Assembly (NCBI RefSeq): GCF_900110855.1
Contig: NZ_FOFA01000001.1
Location: forward strand, 62,001 to 126,000
Reading direction: 5' to 3'
Length of the DNA: 64,000 nucleotides
Origin: Microlunatus flavus
GTDB taxonomy: Bacteria > Actinomycetota > Actinomycetes > Propionibacteriales > Propionibacteriaceae
Below the pieces are notes generated by a model. The model did not search any database. It saw nothing but the letters and a program-made list of their open reading frames with translations, and had not been told where the DNA came from. Each line of letters opens with the position of its first letter. The first letter of the stretch is position 1. The position numbers and the translations under genes are program-made. Shown here piece by piece: positions 1-6,788 of the stretch.

Positions 1-54
1 GGTCCGCCCGTACGCCCCGACGCTCGCAGGCATCGGGGCGTAACGGGGCGGACC
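1..54 (-). terminator. Hairpin terminator of the Lys-rich gene
   Basis: An imperfect inverted repeat of about 20 bp (arms near 1-20 and 33-54, loop about 12 nt, small bulges in the right arm) lies just past the stop codon of the minus-strand gene at 66-842. It has no clear U-tract, as is common in high-GC actinomycetes. Confidence 0.6.
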
Positions 55-65
55 TCGCCGGCCGA

Positions 66-842
66 CTACTTCTTCTTGCTCTTCTTCTTGTCGTCCTTCT
101 TGGACTTCGACTTCTTGTCGTCGTCCTTCTTGGACGACTTCGACTTCTTGGCGTCGTCCTTGGTGCTCTTCTTGTCGTCCTTCTTCGACGACGGCGCGGC
201 CTTCTTCGCGGCCTTCGGCGCGGACGGCTCGCTCGCCCCGGTCGCCGCCGCAGTCTGAACCGTCGCCTCGAGCCGGGCCAGACGCTCCTCCGCGCTTGCC
301 AGCGCACGGCTCAGCACCTTGAGCTGGTCGCCCTGCGCGTCGACCTGGTTGTCGATCTCGGTGATGACGTCGCTCACCGGGGTGTCGATCGTCGCCGGGC
401 GCGCGGGGGCCGGGGCCGCCGCCTTGCGGGCGCCGGTCGAGCGCGGGCGACGGGTGAGCCGCTCGGCGGTCTCCTCGGGCAGCGCCTGCTTGTTGTTCGG
501 CGCGTCGAGCGGCGAGTCCGGGGTCTCGGCGCCCGACTGCGGCGTCGGCGCGGGCGTGCTGGCCGTCTTGCGCGGCGTCGTGGTGGTCTTGCGCGGGGTG
601 GTCGCCTTGCGGGGCGTCGTCGTCTTGCGCGCGGTCGTCGTGCGCGGCGTCGTGGTGCGGCGCGTGGTCGTCTTCTTCGCCGGCGGCGCTCCCGCCGGCG
701 CGGTGCCGGCGTCGGCGGCCTCGTTCCCGGGCGTCACGCTCGGCTCGTCGGCGGTCGTCGCGCTGGTGTCGGTCGGGGCCGCGGGACGCTCGGCGGCGTC
801 GTCGGCGGCGGGCGTGGCCGCGTCGGCGGTCGGTTCGGTCAT
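66..842 (-). CDS. Lys/Thr/Ala-rich low-complexity protein
   Basis: Function unknown. The 258-residue protein is strongly biased in composition. Residues 1-55 are Ala/Pro/Asp-rich. About 55-95 is a run of Thr-Arg-Lys repeats of the type TTTPRKT. About 155-195 looks like one amphipathic, possibly coiled helix (TEIDNQVDAQ to LARLEATV). The last 50 residues are almost only Lys, Asp and Ser and end in KKKSKKK. No signal peptide or membrane segment is seen. The basic tail resembles histone H1-like or polyanion-binding tails, so binding of nucleic acid or polyphosphate is possible, but this is inference. It is transcribed alone and followed by a strong hairpin. The reading frame has the high GC third positions expected here, so it is probably a real gene. 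Confidence 0.7.
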   Translation of the reverse strand: MTEPTADAATPAADDAAERPAAPTDTSATTADEPSVTPGNEAADAGTAPAGAPPAKKTTTRRTTTPRTTTARKTTTPRKATTPRKTTTTPRKTASTPAPTPQSGAETPDSPLDAPNNKQALPEETAERLTRRPRSTGARKAAAPAPARPATIDTPVSDVITEIDNQVDAQGDQLKVLSRALASAEERLARLEATVQTAAATGASEPSAPKAAKKAAPSSKKDDKKSTKDDAKKSKSSKKDDDKKSKSKKDDKKKSKKK

Positions 843-922
843 CTGCGGTCCTCGGGTTCGGCGGGGTGGGTGGGGTGCTCGGCAGGCTGGATCCGGGGGT
901 GGCTTACCCGCCCCGGAGACGA

Positions 923-952
923 CTCAGCCGCCACCGTGCGGTGGCGGCTGAG
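923..952 (-). terminator. Perfect 13-bp terminator hairpin after csbD-like gene
   Basis: A perfect 13-bp stem (923-935 with 940-952) closes a 4-nt loop 15 nt past the stop of the CsbD-like gene. Its position and perfect pairing suggest a rho-independent-type terminator lacking a U-tract. Confidence 0.75.
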
Positions 953-967
953 ACGAGGACGTCGTGC

Positions 968-1159
968 TTACTTGAAGGCGTCCTTGACGTCGCCGGCGGC
1001 GTCCTTGACGTGCTCGCCCGCCTGCTTGGTCTGGCCCGAGGCCTGGTCGGCCTGACCCTCGGCCTGCAGCCGCTCGTTGTCCGTGGCGTCGCCGGCGGCC
1101 TCCTTGGCCTTGCCGCCCAGCTCCTCCGCCTTGTTCGAGATCTTGTCGCCGATACCCAT
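968..1159 (-). CDS. CsbD-family stress protein
   Basis: Small 63-residue hydrophilic protein of the CsbD family, general-stress-induced proteins of unknown biochemical role. The N-terminus MGIGDKISNKAEELGGKAKE, then repeated Ala/Gly/Lys/Gln-rich helical segments and a C-terminal VKDAAGDVKDAFK are typical, and the length matches the family (about 60-70). No transmembrane segment is present. It is monocistronic: a GGGAGC-type ribosome-binding site precedes the ATG and a perfect hairpin follows the stop. In other actinomycetes such genes are induced by osmotic or envelope stress through alternative sigma factors, but no such promoter could be recognised here. Confidence 0.85.
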   Translation of the reverse strand: MGIGDKISNKAEELGGKAKEAAGDATDNERLQAEGQADQASGQTKQAGEHVKDAAGDVKDAFK

Positions 1160-1231
1160 TCCTGGCTCCCTTCGTCGTCCGACGTGTGACAGCCACGTTA
1201 CGTGGGTACAGGCGGGGGTTCACAGGGGGCC

Positions 1232-2221
1232 TCAGCCGACGCCGAGGCGCGGCCTCACGTGCAGCCCGACCTCCGGGTCGACGAGCACCTCCTGCGCGGC
1301 CGCGACGCCGTCGGCCAGCAGCGTCGCGTCGACGTCGACGTTCCGCTTGACCAGCCCGAGGGCGATCGCGCCGAGCTCGTGGTGGCGGGCCGAGGTGCCG
1401 ACCCTCCCGACGGTGCGCCCGTCGAGGACGAGGGCCGAGCCGACCTCGGGCAGCCGCTCGGCGCTGCCGTCGAGGAGCAGCAGGACCAGGCGGCGCGGCG
1501 GGCGGCCGAGCGTGTGGACGCGCGCGACCGTCTCCTGCCCGCGGTAGCAGCCCTTGTCCAGGTGCACGGCGACGCCCAGCAGCCCCGCCTCGTTGGGGAT
1601 CGTGCGGTGGTCGGTGTCGAGGCCGATCCGGGCCACCCCGGCAGCGACGCGCCGCGCCTCGTACGCCCAGGTCCCGGCCAGCGGGCCGTCGCCGAGCACC
1701 TCGGCGAGCCGCGCGCGAGGGACGAGCAGCTCCGCGCCACCGAGCGAGTCGGCCGCCCGACGCACGACCAGGGCCGCCTCGTGCTGCACCTCGGGGTCGG
1801 CGCTCCAGACGACGGCCACCTCGTCGGACACGTCGGCGACCTCGACCCGCATCATGAAGCGCATCGAGTCGAGCCAGGCGGCAGCGGCCGCGGCGGCGCC
1901 CGGCTCGGTGTGCGCCCAGAAGCTCGTGCCGTCGTCGACGCCGTGCAGCGCGTGCTCGACGTGGCCCTGCGGCGACAGCACGAGCGTCGTCGTGCCCTGC
2001 CCGGGGGCGAGGCCCAGCAGGTGCTGGGTGGTCAGCGAGTGCAGCCAGCTCAGGCGGTCCGGCCCCGAGATGCGCAGCACGCCGCGGTGCGACAGGTCGA
2101 CCCGGCCGGACCCGCGCTCGAGGGCCCGCTGCTCGCGGACCGGGTCGCCGTAGTGCCACGCGACACCGGCGTCAGGGCCTTCGTGGGCCACCACGGCGGT
2201 GGGCGTACGTGCGTCGTTCAT
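1232..2221 (-). CDS. ygfZ: YgfZ/GcvT-type folate-binding protein
   Basis: A 329-residue folate-binding protein related to the glycine-cleavage T protein, of the YgfZ family that supports repair or assembly of certain Fe-S enzymes, including tRNA-modifying MiaB. The family signature KGCYRGQE is at about residues 223-230, with the conserved Cys at 225. The N-terminal tetrahydrofolate-binding fold is recognisable around RVDLSHRGVLRISGPDRLSWLHS (residues about 40-62). The ATG start is followed by a sensible N-terminus and the length is normal. It lies upstream of the CsbD-like gene in the same direction and downstream of the nitrobindin-like gene, with about 40 bp between each pair, so co-transcription with nitrobindin is possible. 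I am confident of the family; the substrate pathway is inferred from it. Confidence 0.88.
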   Translation of the reverse strand: MNDARTPTAVVAHEGPDAGVAWHYGDPVREQRALERGSGRVDLSHRGVLRISGPDRLSWLHSLTTQHLLGLAPGQGTTTLVLSPQGHVEHALHGVDDGTSFWAHTEPGAAAAAAAWLDSMRFMMRVEVADVSDEVAVVWSADPEVQHEAALVVRRAADSLGGAELLVPRARLAEVLGDGPLAGTWAYEARRVAAGVARIGLDTDHRTIPNEAGLLGVAVHLDKGCYRGQETVARVHTLGRPPRRLVLLLLDGSAERLPEVGSALVLDGRTVGRVGTSARHHELGAIALGLVKRNVDVDATLLADGVAAAQEVLVDPEVGLHVRPRLGVG

Positions 2222-2261
2222 GTGGGGTCAGCGTCCGCCGGACGCCGATTCTTCCCGGGTC

Positions 2262-2756
2262 TCAGACCCGGCGGAGCCGCGCCCAGAGGTGGTTCTGCAG
2301 GGGGTGACCGCCGGCCGCCTTGTCGAGGGTCCACAGCAGGTCGCCCTCGACGAGCCCGTACAGCCGCTGACCGGCGGTGTACTCCTCGGCCGTCGCGGTG
2401 CGCACGACCGCGTCGGTCGTGAGCTCGATCTTGGCGCCGGTGATCTTGCCGTACCAGATCTCCGCGTAGCCGGTCGGGTGCGCCATGACGACCTCGAGGG
2501 AGTCGTCCGGCTGCGGACGCCAGAAACCCGTCTCCATCGACAGCGGCCGCACGGCCTTCCCGTCGGCGTCGACCTCGAAGGTCTGCGAGAGGTAGTGCAG
2601 GAAGTCGCCGCCGTTGTGGGCGAAGTCGACCTGCTGACCGAAGTCGAACTCCTCGGTGCCCGGGTAGACGCCCTTGCCCGTCCCCTCCCAGCGGCCCACG
2701 AGCCAGGCCAGGCGGTTGACGGCGGGGTTCAGCCCATCGGGGATCTCGAACGGCAC
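2262..2756 (-). CDS. Nitrobindin-like FABP-family haem protein
   Basis: A 164-residue beta-barrel protein of the nitrobindin / fatty-acid-binding-protein-like family (formerly DUF1794). These proteins bind ferric b-type haem and react with NO or peroxynitrite. The hallmark GRWEGTGKGVYP is at about residues 21-32, and the C-terminal segment with HPLQNHLWARLRR carries the His that acts as proximal haem ligand in characterised members. The length is normal. It is divergent from the ketopantoate reductase-like gene, with only 37 bp between starts, and lies upstream of ygfZ in the same direction. A role in NO or peroxynitrite defence is inferred from the family. Confidence 0.87.
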   Translation of the reverse strand: MPFEIPDGLNPAVNRLAWLVGRWEGTGKGVYPGTEEFDFGQQVDFAHNGGDFLHYLSQTFEVDADGKAVRPLSMETGFWRPQPDDSLEVVMAHPTGYAEIWYGKITGAKIELTTDAVVRTATAEEYTAGQRLYGLVEGDLLWTLDKAAGGHPLQNHLWARLRRV

Positions 2757-2781
2757 GCCCCAACCCTAGTGGCCCACCGCA

Positions 2782-2787
2782 TACCGT
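2782..2787 (+). promoter_or_regulatory. -10 box of leaderless ketopantoate reductase-like gene
   Basis: TACCGT lies 6 nt before the GTG start at 2794, the arrangement of a leaderless actinobacterial transcript. It supports that start. Confidence 0.5.
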
Positions 2788-2793
2788 GGCCCG

Positions 2794-3825
2794 GTGCCGA
2801 AGCGCTACGTGATCATCGGGGCCGGAGCCATCGGCGGGTCGGTCGGCGGCCGCCTGCACCAGGCCGGCCGCGACGTCGTCCTCGTCGCCCGCGGGCAGCA
2901 CCTCGACGTGCTGCGGAACGAGGGCCTGCGGCTGCGCACGCCGGACGAGGACGTGACCCTGCGCGTGCCGGCCGTCGCCGGTCCCGACGAGCTGGTCCTG
3001 AGCGACGACGACGTGCTCGTCTTCGCCACGAAGACGCAGCAGGTGGAGGCCGCGCTCGTCGCCTGGGCCGACGCGCCCGTACGCGGCGGGGACGGCTCGG
3101 AGGGCACCGCCGGGTCGCGCCTGCCCGCGCTGATGGCCCTCAACGGCGTCGCGTCGGAGGCGATGGCGCTGCGCTGGTTCGCCCGGGTGGTCGGCGTCTG
3201 CCTCTGGCTGCCGTCGGTGCACCTGACCCCGGGCGAGGTGATCATCCGCGGCGGTCCGCGTTCGGGGATGCTGCACCTGGGGTCCGTGCCGGCGGCGCGG
3301 GAGACCACGCTGCTCGCCGAGGTGGCGGCCGACCTGGAGGCGGCCAACTTCGACGTGCCGCTGCCGGCCGACGTGATGCCGTGGAAGTACCGCAAGCTGA
3401 TCTCCAACCTCGCCAACGGGCTGCAGGCCCTGCTGGGTGCCGGCGGTGGCTCGGCCCCGCTCGCCCGCGCGGTCGACGCCGAGGCCCGGGCCGTGCTCGA
3501 CGCGGCGGGCATCGAGGTCACGACCGACGCCGAGGAGAGCGCCGCTCGGGCAGCCGCGTTCACCATGCACCACGTCCCCGGCGTGCCCGACGACGTCGGC
3601 GGCTCGACCTGGCAGTCGCTGCAGCGCGGCACCGGCAACGTCGAGACCGACTACCTCAACGGCGAGATCGCCCGGATCGCCCACGCCCACGGCACCGAGG
3701 CGCCGCTGAACACGCGGCTCGCCTCGCTCGTCCGCCGAGCCGCGGCACGCGGCCAGCAGCCGGGCGAGATCAGCGCCGACGAGCTGGCGGTGGCGCTGGG
3801 CCTGGAGTCAGCCGACGCTTCCTGA
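2794..3825 (+). CDS. Ketopantoate reductase-family oxidoreductase (ApbA/PanE)
   Basis: A 343-residue NADPH-dependent 2-dehydropantoate 2-reductase-family protein. The Rossmann motif GAGAIGGSVGG (residues 8-18) follows the start directly. The central substrate/cofactor region (KTQQVEAAL near residue 80, then ALNGVASEAMALRWF near 110) and the C-terminal all-helical domain, with the conserved Lys-rich WKYRKLISNLANGLQALLG near 190-210, are as in PanE. There are many paralogues in actinomycetes, so true pantothenate synthesis cannot be claimed; no other pan gene is nearby. The gene converges on the DsrE-family gene with a 10-bp gap. The GTG start is supported by a -10 box 6 nt upstream. Confidence 0.82.
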   Translation: MPKRYVIIGAGAIGGSVGGRLHQAGRDVVLVARGQHLDVLRNEGLRLRTPDEDVTLRVPAVAGPDELVLSDDDVLVFATKTQQVEAALVAWADAPVRGGDGSEGTAGSRLPALMALNGVASEAMALRWFARVVGVCLWLPSVHLTPGEVIIRGGPRSGMLHLGSVPAARETTLLAEVAADLEAANFDVPLPADVMPWKYRKLISNLANGLQALLGAGGGSAPLARAVDAEARAVLDAAGIEVTTDAEESAARAAAFTMHHVPGVPDDVGGSTWQSLQRGTGNVETDYLNGEIARIAHAHGTEAPLNTRLASLVRRAAARGQQPGEISADELAVALGLESADAS

Positions 3826-3835
3826 GCAAAGGGAT

Positions 3836-4207
3836 TCAGTAGACGAGGGCCTGGACGTCGGGCTGGAGCACCCGCTCGACGAACGTCGCCGCCCCGGCGA
3901 TGCGGGACCCGTCGAGCAGGTCGGCCTGGGTGAGCTCACGCCGGGCGGCGCACTGGGTGCAGACGACGACGGCGCCGGTCTCGACCAGCGGGGCGACGAG
4001 CTCGGCGACCGGCGTGGCGTGCTCCAGGCCCAGGTCCGGCTGCGCGTCGCGGACCGCGAACCACACCGCCTCACCGGTCAGCCAGACGCCGACCTCGGCG
4101 CCGGCGGCGAGCGCGGTCGCCGCGACGGTCCAGGCCTGGTTCGCCCGTTCGGGCGCCTCGGCACCGCAGGTGATCTTGACCATCAGGGGCCGTGGCGTCG
4201 CGGGCAC
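3836..4207 (-). CDS. DsrE-family protein
   Basis: A 123-residue protein of the DsrE/DsrF-like fold, a small alpha/beta family used as sulfur carriers or peroxiredoxin-like partners. The core GAEAPERANQAWTVAATALAAG is followed by a VGVWLTGEAVWF strand-helix and a VVCTQCAARREL segment containing a CxxC pair (about residues 84-87). The Cys placement resembles that of sulfur-handling relatives, but function is unproven. The GTG at 4207 gives the listed start; an ATG at 4183 (MVKITCG) is an alternative. It lies between the converging ketopantoate reductase-like gene and the divergent dtd gene, and close to the sulfurtransferase block. Confidence 0.75.
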   Translation of the reverse strand: MPATPRPLMVKITCGAEAPERANQAWTVAATALAAGAEVGVWLTGEAVWFAVRDAQPDLGLEHATPVAELVAPLVETGAVVVCTQCAARRELTQADLLDGSRIAGAATFVERVLQPDVQALVY

Positions 4208-4244
4208 CGCCCCATCGTCGCGCGTCGCCCGGACCGGCGCTCGC

Positions 4245-4250
4245 TAGGGT
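4245..4250 (+). promoter_or_regulatory. -10 box of leaderless dtd
   Basis: TAGGGT ends 6 nt before the GTG start of dtd at 4257, which fits a leaderless mRNA and confirms the start. Confidence 0.55.
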
Positions 4251-4256
4251 CGGCGC

Positions 4257-4688
4257 GTGCGGGTGGTGGTGCAGCGGGCGACGACGGCCAGCGTCACGGT
4301 CGACGGGGCGGTGGTCGGGTCGCTCCCCGCCCCCGGCCTCGTGGTCCTCGTGGGGGTGACCCACGACGACACGCCGGCCGACGCCGTACGGCTCGCGGAG
4401 AAGGTGTGGACACTCCGGATCCTCGCGGGCGAGCGTTCCGCGGCCGACGAGTCCGCGCCCCTGCTCGTGGTCAGCCAGTTCACGCTCTACGCCGACACCC
4501 GCAAGGGCCGCCGCCCGTCGTGGAGCGCGGCGGCGCCGCGACCGGTCAGCGAACCGCTCGTCGAGGCCTTCGTCGCCGACCTGCGCGAGCGCGGCGCGCA
4601 CGTCGAGACCGGCGTCTTCGGGGCCATGATGCAGGTCGCCCTCGTCAACGACGGCCCGATGACGCTGCTGCTCGACTCCGCGACCTGA
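4257..4688 (+). CDS. dtd: D-aminoacyl-tRNA deacylase
   Basis: A 143-residue D-aminoacyl-tRNA deacylase, which removes D-amino acids (and glycine mischarged on tRNA-Ala) from tRNA as a chirality proofreader. Start [17 protein letters not shown], the catalytic [16 protein letters not shown] motif (about residues 80-95) and the C-terminal Gly-Pro motif region [18 protein letters not shown] are all present, and the length matches the family. It is probably transcribed from a leaderless promoter. It converges on sseC, and the two are separated by an unusual perfect inverted repeat that probably terminates both. Confidence 0.93.
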   Translation: MRVVVQRATTASVTVDGAVVGSLPAPGLVVLVGVTHDDTPADAVRLAEKVWTLRILAGERSAADESAPLLVVSQFTLYADTRKGRRPSWSAAAPRPVSEPLVEAFVADLRERGAHVETGVFGAMMQVALVNDGPMTLLLDSAT

Positions 4689-4704
4689 ACCCGGGCGCCC
4701 TCGG

Positions 4705-4787
4705 AAACCCATGAAGGCATGGGTTCCTGGTGCTCAGCACGTCCTGCAGCGTGTGCCAAGCGCCGGAACCCATGCCTTCATGGGTTT
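4705..4787. terminator. Perfect 23-bp inverted repeat, bidirectional terminator or cruciform
   Basis: Arms 4705-4727 and 4765-4787 are exact reverse complements (23 bp) around a 37-nt spacer. Each arm is itself a hairpin: AACCCATG-AAGG-CATGGGTT on the left and AACCCATG-CCTT-CATGGGTT on the right. It lies between the converging dtd and sseC genes, which suggests a two-way terminator. Its nested symmetry is more elaborate than the other terminators in this window. Confidence 0.7.
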
Positions 4788-4797
4788 GTCAGCGGGC

Positions 4798-5100
4798 TCA
4801 GGCGGCCGTGAGCTCCACGTCCACCTCGGCCACGGAGCCGACGGCCGCGACGACCTGGCGGTCGGTCTTGGCGCCCGGCGCGAGGGTGCGCAGGGTCCAG
4901 CGGCCGTCGTGGGCGAAGAACCGGAAGTGCCCGGTCGCCGAGGTCGGGACCTCGGCCGTGAACTCGCCCGACGGGTCGAGCAGACGGACGTACGCGTTGC
5001 CGACCGGCTCGCCGCCGCGCAGGACGCGACCCTGGATGACCGCCTCCTTGGAGGTGTCGACGCCGGCGATGCTCAGGCCGCCCTTGGTGGAACCGCACAT
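4798..5100 (-). CDS. sseC: DUF1416 protein, SseC-like sulfur metabolism partner
   Basis: A 100-residue DUF1416 protein, homologous in sequence and position to mycobacterial SseC, encoded next to thiosulfate sulfurtransferase. The N-terminus MCGSTKGGLSIAGVD, with conserved Cys2, is followed by a transthyretin-like beta-sandwich pattern (VIQGRVLRGGEPVGNAYVRL, then FRFFAHDGRWTLR). Its biochemical function is not known. It is 39 nt downstream of sseA on the same strand and almost certainly in its operon. An AGCGAGG-type ribosome-binding site precedes the ATG. It is probably regulated with sseA through the leader peptide at 6164-6247. Confidence 0.85.
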   Translation of the reverse strand: MCGSTKGGLSIAGVDTSKEAVIQGRVLRGGEPVGNAYVRLLDPSGEFTAEVPTSATGHFRFFAHDGRWTLRTLAPGAKTDRQVVAAVGSVAEVDVELTAA

Positions 5101-5139
5101 GGTGTTGACCTCGCTGGGAGAAGGGGGAACGGGTGGGGG

Positions 5140-5988
5140 TCAGACGGTGCCGGGCTCGTCGCCGACGGCCACGGGCACGCCGACCAGGGAGCCGTACTCG
5201 GTCCAGGAACCGTCGTAGTTCTTGACGTTCTGCTGGCCGAGGATCTCGTGCAGCACGAACCAGGTGTGCGCGCTGCGCTCACCGATGCGGCAGTAGGCGA
5301 TGATGTCGGCGTCGAAGTCGAGGCCGGCGTCGCCGTACAGCTTCTTCAGGTCGTCGGCCGACTTGAAGGTGCCGTCGTCGTTGGCCGCCTTGCTCCACGG
5401 GACGTTGACCGCGGTCGGGATGTGGCCGCCGCGCTGCGCCTGCTCCTGCGGCAGGTGCGCCGGGGCGAGCAGCCGGCCGGCGAACTCGTCGGGGCTGCGG
5501 ACGTCGACCAGCGAGTCCTGGCCGATGGCGCCGACGACCTCGTCGCGGAACGCGCGGATCGACAGGTCGGGCTCGGACGCCTCGTACTGCGTGGACGGGC
5601 GGGTGACCGTCTCGGTCGACAGCGGGCGGGCGTCGAGCTCCCACTTCTTGCGGCCGCCGTCGAGCAGCTTGACGTCGCCGTGGCCGTAGAGCTTGAAGTA
5701 CCAGTAGGCGTACGCGGCGAACCAGTTGTTGTTGCCGCCGTAGAGGACGACCGTGTCCTCGTTCGCGATGCCGCGCTCGGAGAGCAGGGCGCCGAACTGC
5801 TCACGGTTGACGAAGTCACGACGCACCGGGTCCTGGAGGTCCTTCTTCCAGTCCAGCTTCACGGCGCCCTCGATGTGGCCGCCGTCGTACGCGGTGGTGT
5901 CCTCGTCGACCTCGACGAGGACGACGTGGTCGTCGGACGCGTGCTCGGCGACCCAGTCGGCGTCGACGAGGACTTCAGACGTGCTCAT
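5140..5988 (-). CDS. sseA: Thiosulfate/3-mercaptopyruvate sulfurtransferase (two rhodanese domains)
   Basis: A 282-residue tandem-rhodanese sulfurtransferase of the SseA/CysA type, moving a sulfane sulfur from thiosulfate or mercaptopyruvate to thiophilic acceptors in the cytoplasm. The N-terminal inactive domain has the YDGGHIEGAVKLDW motif. The C-terminal domain has LVDVRSPDEF, GGHIPTAVNVPW and the active loop CRIGERS, with catalytic Cys at residue 233. Length is as in the family. A GGAGATCACC-type ribosome-binding site precedes the ATG. It is followed by sseC and preceded by about 175 nt of leader RNA containing a 27-codon cysteine-type leader peptide, so cysteine-responsive attenuation is likely. 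I am confident of the enzyme class; the preferred donor is uncertain. Confidence 0.93.
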   Translation of the reverse strand: MSTSEVLVDADWVAEHASDDHVVLVEVDEDTTAYDGGHIEGAVKLDWKKDLQDPVRRDFVNREQFGALLSERGIANEDTVVLYGGNNNWFAAYAYWYFKLYGHGDVKLLDGGRKKWELDARPLSTETVTRPSTQYEASEPDLSIRAFRDEVVGAIGQDSLVDVRSPDEFAGRLLAPAHLPQEQAQRGGHIPTAVNVPWSKAANDDGTFKSADDLKKLYGDAGLDFDADIIAYCRIGERSAHTWFVLHEILGQQNVKNYDGSWTEYGSLVGVPVAVGDEPGTV

Positions 5989-6163
5989 GCGGTGATCTCC
6001 TGTGCAGGTTCGACGGGGGTACGGCTCGGGGGCGGGGCGGGCACGACGAGGCGCTCGGTCCCAGGGTTCGGCGTCAGGCGCGCGGGTGCGGTGCGCTCCG
6101 GACGAGCGCGGGCTCGGGCGGCGCGTTCAGCGCCGGTTCGACGAGCCGGTCAGGGCACCCAGG

Positions 6164-6247
6164 TCAGGCCCGACAGAGCGACGAGCGCATTCGGCCGTGG
6201 TCGACCGCCCGGCGGCGGACGAGCGGCAGCACATGCGCGGACGTCAT
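6164..6247 (-). CDS. Cysteine-type leader peptide upstream of sseA
   Basis: A 27-codon ORF, too short for routine calling, reads ...LVRRRAVDHGRMRSSLCRA. It matches the pattern of actinobacterial putative leader peptides found before sulfur genes: paired Arg, a (H/A)VD core, Arg, Ser-rich stretch, then a Cys-Arg near the end. The single Cys codon is third from the end. Family members are thought to act as cysteine-sensing upstream ORFs in which ribosome stalling at Cys codons controls the downstream operon. The downstream gene here is sseA, 175 nt away on the same strand. No strong Shine-Dalgarno precedes the ATG, so it may be leaderless. Assignment is by motif and context; I have not tested it against a family profile. 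Confidence 0.7.
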   Translation of the reverse strand: MTSAHVLPLVRRRAVDHGRMRSSLCRA

Positions 6248-6364
6248 AGGTGCCACGGTACGTCCACGGGCCCGGGAAGCGGCACCCCGTGTCCCGGTTT
6301 TCGAGATCGCTGTCCGACCAGTGAGACGCCAGGCGGACGGGAAGCCTTCGATCGGCGTGAAGTA

Positions 6365-6386
6365 GTTCACACGCCGTTCACCTCGC
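6365..6386 (+). promoter_or_regulatory. PHO-box-like direct repeat between sseA leader and moaD
   Basis: Two adjacent 11-nt units, GTTCACACGCC and GTTCACCTCGC, match the actinomycete PhoP direct-repeat pattern (core GTTCACC, 6/7 and 7/7). It lies 118 nt upstream of the sseA leader ATG but in the opposite orientation, 28 nt past the moaD stop, and about 400 nt upstream of glnR in the same orientation. The target gene is unclear. Confidence 0.5.
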
Positions 6387-6414
6387 CGACACCCGGCAGG
6401 GCCTGCGGGCGCGG

Positions 6415-6669
6415 TCATCCCCCCGCGAACGGAGGCAGCACCTCGATCGTCGTGGCCCCGGCGAGAGGACGCCCGAGGGCCTCCCCGGAGGCGCTCACGC
6501 CGTCGACCAGGAGGCTGCTTGCCCTGACCACACGCGTGAAACGGGCGTCGGCGTGCTGCTCGAGCACCAGCGCGAGGGCCTCGGCGACCGAACCCGCCTC
6601 GACGGCCTCGGTGGCGGTCCCGGCGGCCGCCCGGGCGCCCGCCCAGAAGTTCATGGTCACCAGTGGCAC
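6415..6669 (-). CDS. MoaD/ThiS-family sulfur-carrier protein
   Basis: A ubiquitin-fold sulfur carrier of the MoaD/ThiS family, 84 residues from the GTG at 6669. MNFWAGARAAAG is the typical first strand, LLVDGVSASGE the middle, and the protein ends in LPPFAGG with the C-terminal Gly-Gly that is adenylated and converted to a thiocarboxylate. The GTG at 6669 is preferred because GGGAG lies 9 nt upstream; a GTG at 6660 and an ATG at 6654 are alternatives. It lies upstream of the sseA block on the same strand and divergent from glnR. A link to SseA as sulfur donor is inferred from proximity. It may serve molybdopterin synthesis or another thiolation pathway. Confidence 0.82.
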   Translation of the reverse strand: MPLVTMNFWAGARAAAGTATEAVEAGSVAEALALVLEQHADARFTRVVRASSLLVDGVSASGEALGRPLAGATTIEVLPPFAGG

Positions 6670-6788
6670 TGGGATATTCTCCCGCCGTGCACCAGGGCAG
6701 CCTCGACACGGGGTTCGCGACCGGCCCGGGTGCGGTCCGGCGGCCGCGGCGACGCGGCTGACGGGGCGGACCGACCGAGGAGACCACC

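Larger units (their letters stand above)
5989..6414. other. Long leader/intergenic region between sseA and moaD
   Basis: This 426-bp stretch holds the leader peptide ORF (6164-6247, minus), a two-unit PHO-box-like repeat (6365-6386), and an imperfect hairpin at about 6353-6376 just beyond the moaD stop. Nothing else gene-like was seen. Confidence 0.6.
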
